Of a stretch of DNA of 64,000 nucleotides, positions 1 to 8,924 are shown piece after piece. Source of the DNA: JAAFJT01 sp043772905 (GTDB taxonomy: Bacteria; Bacteroidota; Bacteroidia; Chitinophagales; Saprospiraceae); NCBI GenBank assembly GCA_043772905.1, contig JAYVFS010000239.1, positions 12,741-76,740 of the forward strand, given 5' to 3'. The stretch's first letter is position 1; every line of letters begins with the position of its first letter. The notes under the pieces were generated by a model. That model was not told where the DNA came from and made no database searches. It worked only from the letters and a program-made list of their open reading frames with translations. The position numbers and the translations under genes were made by a program.

Positions 1-2
1 AA

Positions 3-128
3 GACCTTTACACCAATATCATCGCTACATGGGACGAGATCCACGCGACTTTCACAAATAAACTCAACGAAGCAACAGTTGATTTGCTTGTTCAAAATAC
101 AAGCGCGGCGGCGGCTAAATTGAAGTAA
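3..128 (+). CDS. C-terminal end of an unidentified protein
   Basis: An open frame enters from the left edge and ends at TAA 126-128, giving about 41 residues that start DLYTNIIATWDEIHA and end AAAKLK. The tail is charged and Ala-rich and looks like a helical C-terminus. No family can be named from so short a piece. It is supported as real by the strong hairpin that follows 20 bases after the stop. Confidence 0.5.
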   Translation, partial: DLYTNIIATWDEIHATFTNKLNEATVDLLVQNTSAAAAKLK

Positions 129-148
129 TGTTCTTCGAGCCGATAAGA

Positions 149-207
149 TTATAAGCAAAAAGACGATAAGGTTCACAAGTGGAATCCTATCGTCTTTTTG
201 CTTATAA
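149..207. terminator. 20-bp perfect hairpin after the first gene
   Basis: Bases 149-168 pair perfectly with 188-207. The stem is rich in A on the left and T on the right, so it could end transcription from the partial gene on the left and, less clearly, from the DUF547 gene on the right. Confidence 0.7.
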
Positions 208-284
208 TTATATATATGGTATTTAATATGAATATATAAGATATTAAAAATAAATATTTTACAAATACACCATTCACCATTAAA

Positions 285-1052
285 TTATTGTTTATTCAAT
301 TTCCAATCATAATCTAAATAGCTGATGTCTGCTTTTTTATCAATTTTTACCTTTGAATACTTATTGATAAAGGCAATTACTGAGGGGTTGTCTTTTTTGA
401 AATCACCTGAAAACCATGTGAAAATTTTAGACAATCCTGCTTTTTTAGACGATGTGATTTTATTACGTGTATCGTCATTGATGAAATTTTTCATTACCAT
501 ATCCAATTGAGCATCCAATTTTTCAGCCGTAAAAGCCTCATTCAACAATTTTGGACATGACCTTGAAGCACAATTTACGGCTGCATGAATGCGCGGGTCA
601 TTGTATTTGGGGCGTAAAATGCCATGTTCAATATTGTTTAAATTGTACATTTTTCCTTCAATTTTGATGAAATCAATAGCCCATGTATCACTCACAAAAG
701 GAATTCCTTTTTGAATATCTTTTATACTTTCCAACGGGTAATGATCGCATATCAGATTGATAGTGAACGCATTATACGCATTTATCCAATACGCTTTTTG
801 TTCATTTTTATTCCAGTTTTTGTCATTTGGATATCCTTTTGACAATAAACTCAAATACGAATTCAGCAAGGCACTGTCTTTTATAAAACCATTATAATCA
901 ACCCACCCCTCAGTATTCACATGCTTTTTGAGCAAACTGTCGAAAGCCGCATGACTGATAGGCTTCGAGGAAGAGTTAACGTCTTTAACACCTAGGCACG
1001 CTGAAAGGCTTATCAAAAGAAAACCGATTAAAACGATTTGTAATTTTTTCAT
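285..1052 (-). CDS. DUF547 domain lipoprotein
   Basis: 255 residues. The N-terminus is a lipoprotein signal with lipobox LSAC (Cys19), so the protein is probably anchored in the membrane facing the periplasm. The body matches DUF547: a KAYWINAYNAFTINL segment near residues 87-101, then the family block HGILRPKYNDPRIHAAVNCA with SRSCPKL after it. The biochemical role of DUF547 is not known; its conserved His/Asn/Cys block suggests an enzyme-like fold, which is inference. A TAnnTTTG promoter element lies about 45 bases upstream. The gene stands alone, diverging from the glutamate synthase-like gene. It holds two copies of the TACTGAGGGG motif (378-387, 906-915), read as PSV and TEG. Confidence 0.85.
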   Translation of the reverse strand: MKKLQIVLIGFLLISLSACLGVKDVNSSSKPISHAAFDSLLKKHVNTEGWVDYNGFIKDSALLNSYLSLLSKGYPNDKNWNKNEQKAYWINAYNAFTINLICDHYPLESIKDIQKGIPFVSDTWAIDFIKIEGKMYNLNNIEHGILRPKYNDPRIHAAVNCASRSCPKLLNEAFTAEKLDAQLDMVMKNFINDDTRNKITSSKKAGLSKIFTWFSGDFKKDNPSVIAFINKYSKVKIDKKADISYLDYDWKLNKQ

Positions 1053-1093
1053 TTTTAAAATTTGAAATAAATTTTTAAGAATTTGCTTTAATC

Positions 1094-1101
1094 CAAATAT
1101 A
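1094..1101 (-). promoter_or_regulatory. Bacteroidota -7 element TATATTTG
   Basis: On the minus strand the sequence reads TATATTTG, matching the Bacteroidota TAnnTTTG consensus, about 42 bases before the DUF547 start. No clear -33 element was found. Confidence 0.5.
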
Positions 1102-1210
1102 CGAAAGTTGTATCACGAAAACATCACGATTATTTTTTTAATAAAAAAAGCAAAAATGACTTTCAAAAACACCAATTTTACAAAAAAATTGATAACCAAA
1201 TTCTATCAAA

Positions 1211-2821
1211 ATGAGAAATGACTTTAAAGTTTTTGCTGTCCTTTCTGTCGGTTTGACGGCTGTTATTGGCTTTTTTTGGCACTCTTTCTGGTGGGCATTT
1301 ATTGTTGTTGGCCCACTTGTCTTACTCGGCATCTACGATATGTACCAAACGCATCATGCCCTTATGCGCACATTTCCCCTTGTTGGACGTGGTCGCTATT
1401 GGATGGAATGGCTGCGCCCTAAGATTTATCAATATTTTGTAGAATCGGATATTGATGGTCGTCCGTTCAACCGCACGGAGCGTAGCATTGTTTATCAAAG
1501 AGCGAAAAAAGAGGTGGATACCACGCCTTTTGGGACGCAACTCGATGTTTATGAAGAGGGTTATGAATGGATGAATCACTCCATAGCGGCGCGTGATTTC
1601 GGCGATTTGAATCAAGATCCACGTGTTTTGGTCGGTGGACCTGACTGCAAACAGCCTTATTCTGCCAGCATTTTCAACGTTTCGGCCATGTCTTTTGGCT
1701 CTCTAAGCACCAATGCGATTTTGGCGTTGAATGCAGGTGCTAAAATCGGCAACTTTGCTCACAATACAGGCGAAGGTGGTTTGAGTCCGCACCACCTTGC
1801 GGAAGGAGGCGATTTGATTTATCAAGTCGGCACAGGTTATTTTGGTAGCCGTACAAAAGGTGGCTTTTTCTCACCTGAAAATTTTGCGAAGACCGCAGCA
1901 CACCCCTCAGTAAAAATGATAGAATTGAAGCTGTCGCAAGGCGCAAAACCTGGTCATGGCGGCATTTTACCTGCCAAAAAGAATACACCTGAAATTGCTG
2001 CGATTCGGGGCGTTGAACCATTTACGGATGTCCTGTCGCCGCCTTTTCATTCCTCTTTTAATACGCCTTTGAGTTTATGCCATTTTATAGGTCAATTGAG
2101 GGAGTTGTCAGGCGGCAAACCGATTGGTTTTAAGTTGTGCGTAGGACATAAAAGCGAATTTTTAGGTATTTGTAAAGCGATGGTAAAAACAGGTATTAAG
2201 CCCGATTTCATCAGCGTTGATGGGGGCGAAGGGGGTACAGGTGCTGCGCCATTGGAGTTTTCCAATTTTGTCGGTATGCCTTTCAAAGAGGGTTTGGCTT
2301 TTGTACACGATGCATTGACGGGTTTTGACCTACGAAAAGACATAAAAATCTTTTCTGCAGGTAAGGTTACAAGCGGTTTTCACCTGTTTCGAGCCATGGC
2401 TTTGGGCGCAGATGCGTGTTATTCGGCGCGTGCCATGATGATGGCTTTGGGTTGTATTCAGGCTTTGGAGTGCAATCTCAACTCTTGTCCAACAGGAGTA
2501 GCGACGCAAGACCCTGAATTGGTCAAAGGTTTGGTTGTCAATAATAAAAAAGTGCGTGTGGCTCAATTTCAAAAAGCAACGGTTCATGCTTTTGTGGAAC
2601 TTTTGGGTGCATCGGGCTTAGAAAGAGCCGACCAAATTCGGCGTTCTATGGTCAATCGTCGTGTAACGATGAGTGTGTCAAGTCGATATGATGAGTTGTT
2701 TCCGTATCTCAAACGGGGCTGTTTGTTGCATGATTCTATGGTTCCCGAATATTGGAAACCCTATATGCAAGAAGCTGATGCAGAGGGTTTTGTGAAGAGT
2801 TTTGAAGATTTAACGATATAA
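1211..2821 (+). CDS. FMN-binding glutamate synthase family protein
   Basis: 536 residues, similar to the FMN-binding/synthase half of glutamate synthase. Two hydrophobic segments lie at residues about 6-20 and 24-42, so it is probably membrane-attached, as in the stand-alone branch of this family. The TIM-barrel core shows the glycine-rich FMN region GGEGGTGAAPLEF (around residue 338) and a cysteine cluster C-IQALE-C-NLNS-CPTG (around residues 417-429) of the type that binds a 3Fe-4S cluster in glutamate synthase. There is no glutaminase domain and no small-subunit gene next to it, so it may not make glutamate; family members are often annotated as glutamate synthase domain 2. It starts 158 bases from the divergent DUF547 gene and is followed by an intergenic palindrome. 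Confidence 0.85.
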   Translation: MRNDFKVFAVLSVGLTAVIGFFWHSFWWAFIVVGPLVLLGIYDMYQTHHALMRTFPLVGRGRYWMEWLRPKIYQYFVESDIDGRPFNRTERSIVYQRAKKEVDTTPFGTQLDVYEEGYEWMNHSIAARDFGDLNQDPRVLVGGPDCKQPYSASIFNVSAMSFGSLSTNAILALNAGAKIGNFAHNTGEGGLSPHHLAEGGDLIYQVGTGYFGSRTKGGFFSPENFAKTAAHPSVKMIELKLSQGAKPGHGGILPAKKNTPEIAAIRGVEPFTDVLSPPFHSSFNTPLSLCHFIGQLRELSGGKPIGFKLCVGHKSEFLGICKAMVKTGIKPDFISVDGGEGGTGAAPLEFSNFVGMPFKEGLAFVHDALTGFDLRKDIKIFSAGKVTSGFHLFRAMALGADACYSARAMMMALGCIQALECNLNSCPTGVATQDPELVKGLVVNNKKVRVAQFQKATVHAFVELLGASGLERADQIRRSMVNRRVTMSVSSRYDELFPYLKRGCLLHDSMVPEYWKPYMQEADAEGFVKSFEDLTI

Positions 2822-2916
2822 TTTTTTGTCATTCTGAACGCAGTAAAAGAATCTGTATAAAGCTGTAAATCAATAGTTTATACAGATTCTTTCACTGCGT
2901 TCAGAATGACAAAAAA
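2822..2916. repeat. Intergenic palindrome, GTCATTCTGAACGCAGT type (copy 1)
   Basis: Left arm GTCATTCTGAACGCAGT... and its inverted copy ending GCGTTCAGAATGAC form a long hairpin with A/T-rich ends, between the convergent glutamate synthase-like gene and aroA. It has one mismatch (CAGTAAAAG against CACTGCG). Related copies lie at 29177, 41054, 43206 and 51314. It probably also works as a two-way terminator. Confidence 0.85.
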
Positions 2917-2924
2917 GCATATTA

Positions 2925-4175
2925 CTATTTCACCTCAAACCCTAATTTTTTCAAATCCTCCCAAAACTGCGGATAAGACTTGCCGACGACTGCGGGTTCT
3001 TCAATTTCAATTTCGTGGAACATCGCCAAAGGTGCAAAAGCCATAGCCATGCGGTGGTCTTCGTATGTAGGGAAAGTAGGTGTTGATTCAAAATTTAATT
3101 TTCCTTCTACCATAAAGTATTGTTTTTGAGACTTTTGTGAGAATCTTGCTGGCATTTTCACAAACGACACCCCGACCTTTGCTAACTCATTTTTCAAAGC
3201 GGCAACACGGTCAGTTTCTTTTATGAACAATGTTTCTAAACCTGTAAACAAACCTTGCACGTTGCGACCTGCACAGACAACTGCCAACGTTTGAGCAATG
3301 TCAGGACATTTCACAAAATTCCATTCAAAAAATTCTGTCTTCGGATTGCCTGTTTTTTTCAAATGAACACCCCCCTCAGTATAAACCGTGTCCACGCCAA
3401 AATGGAAGCCAATTTCAGTCACAACAGAGTCACCTTGCGAGCTGTTTTTGAATAAACCATTGAGTTTCAAGTCCAATTCATCGGCAAAAGCCGCCATTGC
3501 GTAGTAATATGAAGCGGCAGACCAATCGGCTTCAACCGTTATTTCACGTGGTTGATAGGCTTGTTTTTCGACTGTAATCGTATTGCCTTTCCATGTATGT
3601 TTTACACCAAAATATTCCATCAAAGACAATGTCATTTTGATATAAGGCAGACTAACAATTTTACCGTCAAGGGTCAATTTCAAACCTTTTGGCAATGTCG
3701 GTGCAACGAGTAATAAAGCAGAAATATATTGACTCGACGTATCGGCAGGAATAATTAAACCATTGGTTGTCAAATGTTTAGGTGCATTTATTTTTAAAGG
3801 TGGATAACCTTCGTTTTCCAAATATTCAATATCGCAACCTAATGCCAGCAGCGCATTAACGAGTTTTCCAATAGGTCTTTGTTTCATACGTTCCGATCCT
3901 GTCAGGATTTGAGTGCCTTCTTGCAATGCAAAATAAGCGGTCAAAAAGCGGAAAGTTGTTCCCGCAGCACCACAATCGAAGATATCGCTATCGGTTTGCG
4001 CTAACAATTTGACAAGCGTTTGCGAATCGTTAGAGGTCGAAAGGTTGTGAATGGGGAAATCCGTTTCGCATAAAGCCTGAATAATCAGAACACGGTTTGA
4101 AAAACTTTTTGAACCGTCGAGCGTGATTTCTCCAACGATGTTGCGGTTGGGTTTTGATATTTTATAGGATGTCAT
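2925..4175 (-). CDS. aroA: 3-phosphoshikimate 1-carboxyvinyltransferase (EPSP synthase)
   Basis: 416 residues. The enzyme joins shikimate 3-phosphate and phosphoenolpyruvate in the sixth step of the shikimate pathway, in the cytoplasm. Visible motifs, in order: LDGSKSFSNRVLI (residues 19-31, the phosphate-binding start), CGAAGTTFRFLTA (about 83-95), DTSSQYISALLL (about 164), EADWSAASYYYA (about 216), LFIKETDRVAALKNEL (about 313) and TYEDHRMAMAFAPLA (about 367). All conserved Lys/Arg/Asp/Glu contacts of the family appear present. It is slightly shorter than many bacterial homologs (about 430). No other aro gene is adjacent. A TATTTTTG promoter element lies 40-47 bases upstream. Confidence 0.96.
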   Translation of the reverse strand: MTSYKISKPNRNIVGEITLDGSKSFSNRVLIIQALCETDFPIHNLSTSNDSQTLVKLLAQTDSDIFDCGAAGTTFRFLTAYFALQEGTQILTGSERMKQRPIGKLVNALLALGCDIEYLENEGYPPLKINAPKHLTTNGLIIPADTSSQYISALLLVAPTLPKGLKLTLDGKIVSLPYIKMTLSLMEYFGVKHTWKGNTITVEKQAYQPREITVEADWSAASYYYAMAAFADELDLKLNGLFKNSSQGDSVVTEIGFHFGVDTVYTEGGVHLKKTGNPKTEFFEWNFVKCPDIAQTLAVVCAGRNVQGLFTGLETLFIKETDRVAALKNELAKVGVSFVKMPARFSQKSQKQYFMVEGKLNFESTPTFPTYEDHRMAMAFAPLAMFHEIEIEEPAVVGKSYPQFWEDLKKLGFEVK

Positions 4176-4214
4176 TCGTTTGAAAAATTAATTCGTTTTT
4201 CTAAGATAATGACG

Positions 4215-4222
4215 CAAAAATA
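4215..4222 (-). promoter_or_regulatory. -7 element TATTTTTG upstream of aroA
   Basis: The minus strand reads TATTTTTG followed by CGTCA, matching TAnnTTTG, 40 bases before the aroA start. Confidence 0.55.
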
Positions 4223-4260
4223 GCAATTTTGCTGATGTTTCTATTTCAAAAACTAAGACA

Positions 4261-4929
4261 ATGACAAACTACGTCAAAAACCTCCGAAACCTCCTTGCTG
4301 CCAACGGCGATGAAAAGAACGCAGATTGGTCGCAGCAATACTTGAAAGACCAATTTGTGCTTTTTGGCATCAAAGCCCCTTTGCGGCGTACACTTTTCAA
4401 GCAATTTATGGCTGAAAATGCACCCCCTCAGTATGATGCGCTTTATGACCTCGTTTGGGAACTGTGGTTAGAACCTGAAAGGGAATTTCAATATTTTGCT
4501 ATCGAATTGCTTGAAAAATATAAAAAAACGTGGGCAGAAGACATGATTGAGTTGTTTGAAAAAATCATCGAAACCAAATCATGGTGGGATTCGGTGGACT
4601 ATATCGGCAGTGCTTTGGTGTCTGTTTATTTTAAAAAATATCCTAAACAAATTAAACCCGTTACAGAAAGGTGGATGGCATCGGGTAATATGTGGCTACA
4701 ACGGGTTTCCCTCATTTTTCAATTGACTTATCGCAAAGAAACGGATACAGAGTTGATGTTCCATTATATACGGCAACTGACACATTCCAAAGAGTTTTTT
4801 ATTCAAAAAGCGATTGGTTGGGCATTGCGACAACACGCTCGAACAGATGCAGATTTGGTCAGACAATTTGTCGAAAATACAAAATTAGCCCCCCTCAGTA
4901 AAAGAGAGGCTTTGAAGCATATTGGATAG
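4261..4929 (+). CDS. DNA alkylation repair protein, AlkD-like
   Basis: 222 residues, the usual length for the AlkD/AlkC family of HEAT-like-repeat DNA glycosylases that remove alkylated purines. The start NYVKNLRNLLAANGDEKNA and FGIKAPLRRTLFKQF are typical of the family, as is the helix pair around ETKSWWDSVDYIGS (residues about 103-116), which carries the Trp-Asp active-site region. The all-alpha composition fits the superhelical fold. It diverges from aroA (85 bases between starts). Motif copies at 4424-4433 (PQY frame) and 4891-4900 (PLS frame) lie in the loop after residue 55 and just before the C-terminus. Confidence 0.88.
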   Translation: MTNYVKNLRNLLAANGDEKNADWSQQYLKDQFVLFGIKAPLRRTLFKQFMAENAPPQYDALYDLVWELWLEPEREFQYFAIELLEKYKKTWAEDMIELFEKIIETKSWWDSVDYIGSALVSVYFKKYPKQIKPVTERWMASGNMWLQRVSLIFQLTYRKETDTELMFHYIRQLTHSKEFFIQKAIGWALRQHARTDADLVRQFVENTKLAPLSKREALKHIG

Positions 4930-4969
4930 AATTTCAAGAATTGAATATGAATTTTGAACTTTCAAAGCA

Positions 4970-4977
4970 TATTTTTG
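4970..4977 (+). promoter_or_regulatory. Possible -7 element TATTTTTG before the DUF2452 gene
   Basis: TATTTTTG lies 19 bases before the ATG, matching TAnnTTTG. The TTTG at 4953 is only 13 bases upstream, closer than usual for a -33 element, so this is tentative. Confidence 0.4.
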
Positions 4978-4996
4978 TAGTAGAGTAGAAAAATTT

Positions 4997-5485
4997 ATGT
5001 TTATGACAAATAAGGAAAAAAAGGAAACAGGAAACGACGAAAAACCTTTCGTTAACCCCATTGACAAGGACAAAGTAGCCGAAAACCCTGGTTTGCTGCC
5101 TTATGCACATACCGCAGGGAGTGCGGTCATTCGCCCCGAAGACAAAGGCAGAATCAAAGGCAATGCGATGATGGCGATGTACGAGCAAACCGACCGCCAA
5201 ATGCACCAATTGAAAGAGCAAATGGAAACGCTCGTGGCTCAAGCCCAATCGTTGCAACGCCGCCAACAGATTTCAGAAGTGATTTATCAAGCGACTTTGG
5301 GTTTCCGTCCTGTCATGGGTCACGTTTATCATTTATATGAAAAAAAAGATGGTTCTCATACCATTTCGCTCATTGCACCCGATGAATGGGGACGAAATCA
5401 ACCTTATCGGTATTTGGCGACGGTGCAGTTGTTGTATGACCATACGTGGGAGGTTTTGAAGCAAGCCGATGATTTTGATTCGTAA
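4997..5485 (+). CDS. DUF2452 domain protein
   Basis: 162 residues, matching DUF2452, a short soluble family common in Bacteroidota and of unknown function. Signature stretches are NPIDKDKVAENPGLLPYAHT (residues about 21-40), a helical segment KGNAMMAMYEQTDRQMHQLKE (about 54-74) with coiled-coil character up to about residue 97, and a C-terminal beta-rich part with GFRPVMGHVYHLYEKKDG and IAPDEWG. The second Met (residue 3) is an equally possible start. No signal peptide, so cytoplasmic. No functional hint comes from the neighbours. Confidence 0.85.
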   Translation: MFMTNKEKKETGNDEKPFVNPIDKDKVAENPGLLPYAHTAGSAVIRPEDKGRIKGNAMMAMYEQTDRQMHQLKEQMETLVAQAQSLQRRQQISEVIYQATLGFRPVMGHVYHLYEKKDGSHTISLIAPDEWGRNQPYRYLATVQLLYDHTWEVLKQADDFDS

Positions 5486-5604
5486 AGACGCAATATTTTG
5501 CGTCTCTGATATTTGATTGTCATTTATTCGTAATAGGCACAATTTTGTGTCATTTACAAGTGTTTGTCGCTAATAATTGGAGACACAAAATATTGCGTCT
5601 CTAC
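5482..5604. repeat. Two GAGACGCAATATTTTGCGTCTC-type palindromes
   Basis: A short palindrome, AGACGCAATATTTTGCGTCT, lies at 5485-5504 right behind the DUF2452 stop. A second, partly degraded copy (AGACACAAAATATTGCGTCT) follows at 5581-5600. Both could fold into hairpins and they resemble dispersed bacterial palindromic repeats. The rest of the gap up to 5796 is A/T-rich with nothing else recognised. Confidence 0.75.
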
Positions 5605-5796
5605 GTGTTATCCCGAAAAAAAAAATTATGCTTTCCTTCCTTTTATCTATCAAAATCCCTTTTTGATATAAATAAATGCGCCATTTAGGGTTTATGGGGT
5701 TAACATTGTCTCATGGATTATGGATATGGTGTGAAATTTGAAACATAGATGTTTCTCATCATGTTTTAATAGTCATTTAAAAAAACAAGACTTGCG

Positions 5797-7239
5797 ATGT
5801 ATCAAAAACTCATTATTTTAGGAATTTTATTGTCGGCATACAGCGTGTCGGCACAAGAAGTGTGGTCACTTGAAAAGTGCATATCAACAGCACAGGAGAA
5901 CAATCGGACGATTAAGCAGAGCCAAATTTCGGTCAAAAATGCTCAATTAATCAATAAGCAAGACAAATATGCGGTTTATCCGACTGTTTCTGCATCGTCG
6001 AATTTAGGTTTTAACTTCGGTCGGAGTGTCAACCCTGCGACGTATCAATTTGAAAACATCAGTACCCGTTACAATGGTATCAATTTGTCGGCGGGTGTGA
6101 TGTTGTACAACGGCGGACGGATTCAGAATCAAATCAAGCAAAGTTCGATGGATATTCAAGCGGCACAAGCTGATTTGGAGCAAGTTGCACAGAATATTTC
6201 GCTACAAGTTGCTCAGGCTTACCTTCAAATTTTGTTGAACGAAGAGCAGTTGACGAATGCTAAAAAACGGTCGCAAACGACTTTGAGCCAATTGGATCGC
6301 ATAGAGAAACAAATCAAAGCAGGTGCAGCCGCACAAAATGCTCGTTATGACCTCGCTGCACAGGTGGCAAGAGACGAACAGACAATCGTTACAGCATCAA
6401 ACAGTGTCGAATTGAGTTATTTGAATTTGAAAAATTTATTAGAACTCTCGCCCGATAAAGATATGAAAATTGAAGCCCCCTCAGTAACGATTCCCAAAGA
6501 TGTTAATCCAGATAATTATTCATTCAGAATGGTTTATAACCAAGCGTTGGGTAATCAACCCCAGATTCGGGCGGGAGAATCACGCATAAAAAGTGCTGAA
6601 ATCGGCGTAAAAATCGCACAAGCGGCTCTTTTACCCAGTTTATCTATGAGCGGAAATATTAATTCAAACTTTTCAAGTACGATTAAGGATTTTACAAAAG
6701 CCATGACTGCAACGGTGCCTGTTACGCAATCGGGTACAGCGACATTCAATGGTCAAACAGCCCCTGTTTCATTGACATTCAATCAAACGGTTGTGACAGA
6801 TGCGCCTAAAAAGCCCTACTTCAATCAAATCGGTGATAACTTTGGTCAAGCGGTCGGTTTTAATTTACAAGTACCGATTTGGGACGGCTATCAACGTCGG
6901 ACAACCATAGAAAGACAACAGTTATCTGTTGATAATCAAGTAATTACGCTTGATAGAACAAAACAACAATTGAAATCCGATGTTCAAAATGCCATTGCGT
7001 CGGCTCGTGCAGCACGTAAGCAATACGAAGCGGCTCAAAAAACATTAGATGCTCAAAAAGCAGCTTTTGATGCAACCGACAAACGTTTTCAAATTGGTGC
7101 TGCAAACGGTTTTGAGTTTGCTCAGGCGACTTTGCAACTTGATACCGCAGAGCGCGATGTAGTTGTGGCTAAGTACGATTATCTTTTCCGTTTGAAAATC
7201 GTCGAGTTTTATGAAGGGAAAAAACTAACGTTGAAATAA
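5797..7239 (+). CDS. TolC family outer-membrane efflux protein
   Basis: 480 residues with a signal peptide (MYQKLIILGILLSAYSVSAQ, cut after Ala-Gln). The mature start EVWSLEKCISTAQENNRTIKQ is the classic opening helix of the TolC/OEP family, and two similar long helical halves follow (residues about 20-225 and 245-470) with Gln/Ala-rich coiled-coil helices such as QQLKSDVQNAIASARAARKQ. A beta segment with PYFNQIGDNFGQAVGFNLQVPIWDG forms part of the barrel. It would form the outer-membrane channel of a tripartite exporter together with the HlyD-type adaptor 111 bases downstream, almost surely the same transcript. Confidence 0.93.
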   Translation: MYQKLIILGILLSAYSVSAQEVWSLEKCISTAQENNRTIKQSQISVKNAQLINKQDKYAVYPTVSASSNLGFNFGRSVNPATYQFENISTRYNGINLSAGVMLYNGGRIQNQIKQSSMDIQAAQADLEQVAQNISLQVAQAYLQILLNEEQLTNAKKRSQTTLSQLDRIEKQIKAGAAAQNARYDLAAQVARDEQTIVTASNSVELSYLNLKNLLELSPDKDMKIEAPSVTIPKDVNPDNYSFRMVYNQALGNQPQIRAGESRIKSAEIGVKIAQAALLPSLSMSGNINSNFSSTIKDFTKAMTATVPVTQSGTATFNGQTAPVSLTFNQTVVTDAPKKPYFNQIGDNFGQAVGFNLQVPIWDGYQRRTTIERQQLSVDNQVITLDRTKQQLKSDVQNAIASARAARKQYEAAQKTLDAQKAAFDATDKRFQIGAANGFEFAQATLQLDTAERDVVVAKYDYLFRLKIVEFYEGKKLTLK

Positions 7240-7350
7240 ATCACGGATTATAAAGGCGGGTTGGATTTTAGAGATTAGGAGACCCCCTCAGTATTTTACG
7301 GAATCTTATCTGAAATTTTATCAAAAAAATATAAAAGCAAAACAAAAACA

Positions 7351-8820
7351 ATGGCTGTTCAAAATAAAAAGAAAAATAACAAACTCATTTGGATTTTAGT
7401 CGGCGTTGTTGCCGTGCTACTGATTGTTGCCGTTTTCGTAAGCAAAAACAAAAAAGTAGGTGAAAAAATATATGCTGAAAAAGTAGCAACCCGCACCATT
7501 CAAGAAACCGTTTCGGCAAGTGGACGTATTTTTCCAGAAAAAGAAATCAAAGTCAGTTCTGACGTTTCAGGTGAAATCGTTGAGTTACCTGTCAAAGAGG
7601 GTGATTCTGTTCGTGCAGGACAATTGCTTTGCCGTGTTGATGCTCGTATCTATCGCGACCAATTGACACGTGGCGAGGCAAGCGTTAACGCCTCTCGCGC
7701 TCAATATGCCAATGCTTTGTCGAATATTGAAAGTGTTCGCGCTCGTCAACTACAAATTATTGCTCAAAAAGAACAATTACAAGCCCAGTTGAAGCAAACT
7801 CAACAGTCGTTCAAACGCAATGAACAATTGCATAAAGAGGGTGTAATTTCAGATGCTGATTTTGAAACAGCTCAATCGCAGTTGCGTCAACAAGAAGCGA
7901 CGATTAGAGCGACAGAAGCACAGATTAAAGCCGCGTTGAATGATATTGCTTCTTCTCAGAAAACAGCAGAAGCAGCGCAGTACAATGTCAGAAGTTCAGA
8001 AGCATCGCTTAAAGAATTACAAACCAATCTAAACCGTACTTCGATTTACGCGCCTGTTGATGGTGTTGTGTCAAAATTAACCATCGAGAAAGGCGAACGT
8101 GTGGTCGGTACAGCCCAAATGTCGGGTACAGAAATCATGCGTATTGCCAATCTTTCGGCTATGGAAGTTCAAATTGATGTCAGTGAAAACGACATTTTGC
8201 GTCTGGCTGTTGGCAATGACGTGGATATTGAAATTGATGCGTTTTCAGGACGTAAGTTCAAAGGACGTGTTTCAGAAGTGGCAAACACGGCAAGTAACGC
8301 ATTTACAGCATCAGGTGCAGTGAATTTGACGACAGACCAAGTAACCAATTTTGTTGTCAAAGTTCGGATTGACCCAGCGAGTTATGCGGATTTGATGCGC
8401 AATGGTCGTCCGCCGTTCCGTCCTGGTATGTCTGCGTCAGTTGATATTCATACTAAATCGGTTGCCGATGCAATCAGTGTGCCGATTCAAGCCGTAACGA
8501 CACGTGACGAAGAAGCAGACCTCAAAAAAGCCAAAGCCGCCGCAGAGAATGAAGGTACACAGCCCAAAGAGAAAAAATCGGTTCAAGCTGTAAGAGAAGT
8601 TGTTTTCATTGTTTCAGGCGACACTGTTAAAATGGTAGATGTCAAAACAGCGATTCAAGACAATCAGCACATTCAAATCATTTCAGGTTTGAAAGGCGAT
8701 GAGGAAGTTGTGGCAGCACCTTTTAATTTGATTGCTCGAAAATTGAAATCGGGAACTAAAATTCAAAAAGTAACTGAAAAAGAACTTTACAGCAGTGCCG
8801 CAGATAAGAAGAAGGATTAG
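7351..8820 (+). CDS. HlyD/RND-type periplasmic adaptor subunit
   Basis: 489 residues. A single N-terminal membrane anchor (about 11-29) is followed by the adaptor layout: beta segment and first half of a lipoyl/biotinyl domain (SGEIVELPVKEGDSVRAGQLLCRVD, about 70-94), a long coiled-coil hairpin (about 95-230), the second lipoyl half (TSIYAPVDGVVSKLTIEKGERV, about 231-252), then beta-barrel and membrane-proximal parts. It links an inner-membrane pump to TolC. Such adaptors in Bacteroidota are normally followed by MacB-like ABC genes, but here a terminator follows at once and no pump gene is in the window. The C-terminus is Lys-rich. Confidence 0.93.
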   Translation: MAVQNKKKNNKLIWILVGVVAVLLIVAVFVSKNKKVGEKIYAEKVATRTIQETVSASGRIFPEKEIKVSSDVSGEIVELPVKEGDSVRAGQLLCRVDARIYRDQLTRGEASVNASRAQYANALSNIESVRARQLQIIAQKEQLQAQLKQTQQSFKRNEQLHKEGVISDADFETAQSQLRQQEATIRATEAQIKAALNDIASSQKTAEAAQYNVRSSEASLKELQTNLNRTSIYAPVDGVVSKLTIEKGERVVGTAQMSGTEIMRIANLSAMEVQIDVSENDILRLAVGNDVDIEIDAFSGRKFKGRVSEVANTASNAFTASGAVNLTTDQVTNFVVKVRIDPASYADLMRNGRPPFRPGMSASVDIHTKSVADAISVPIQAVTTRDEEADLKKAKAAAENEGTQPKEKKSVQAVREVVFIVSGDTVKMVDVKTAIQDNQHIQIISGLKGDEEVVAAPFNLIARKLKSGTKIQKVTEKELYSSAADKKKD

Positions 8821-8835
8821 CGGTTTTGTTTTCAT

Positions 8836-8874
8836 AAAAAAAGCCTCGTGTGATTTTGCACGAGGCTTTTTTTG
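8836..8874. terminator. Hairpin terminator after the TolC/HlyD operon
   Basis: AAAAAAAGCCTCGTG pairs with CACGAGGCTTTTTTT, a strong GC stem with A-run and T-run, so it can work in both directions. It ends the efflux operon and shows that no pump gene is co-transcribed. Confidence 0.9.
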
Positions 8875-8924
8875 TGATGTTATATGATTCAAATAATTAT
8901 TACCATTTTAGAGAAGTTATTTTA

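Noticed and set aside
4692..4901. Small extra frames inside the AlkD-like and other genes
   Set aside because: They are alternative-phase readings within well-supported genes and show no start signal or domain.
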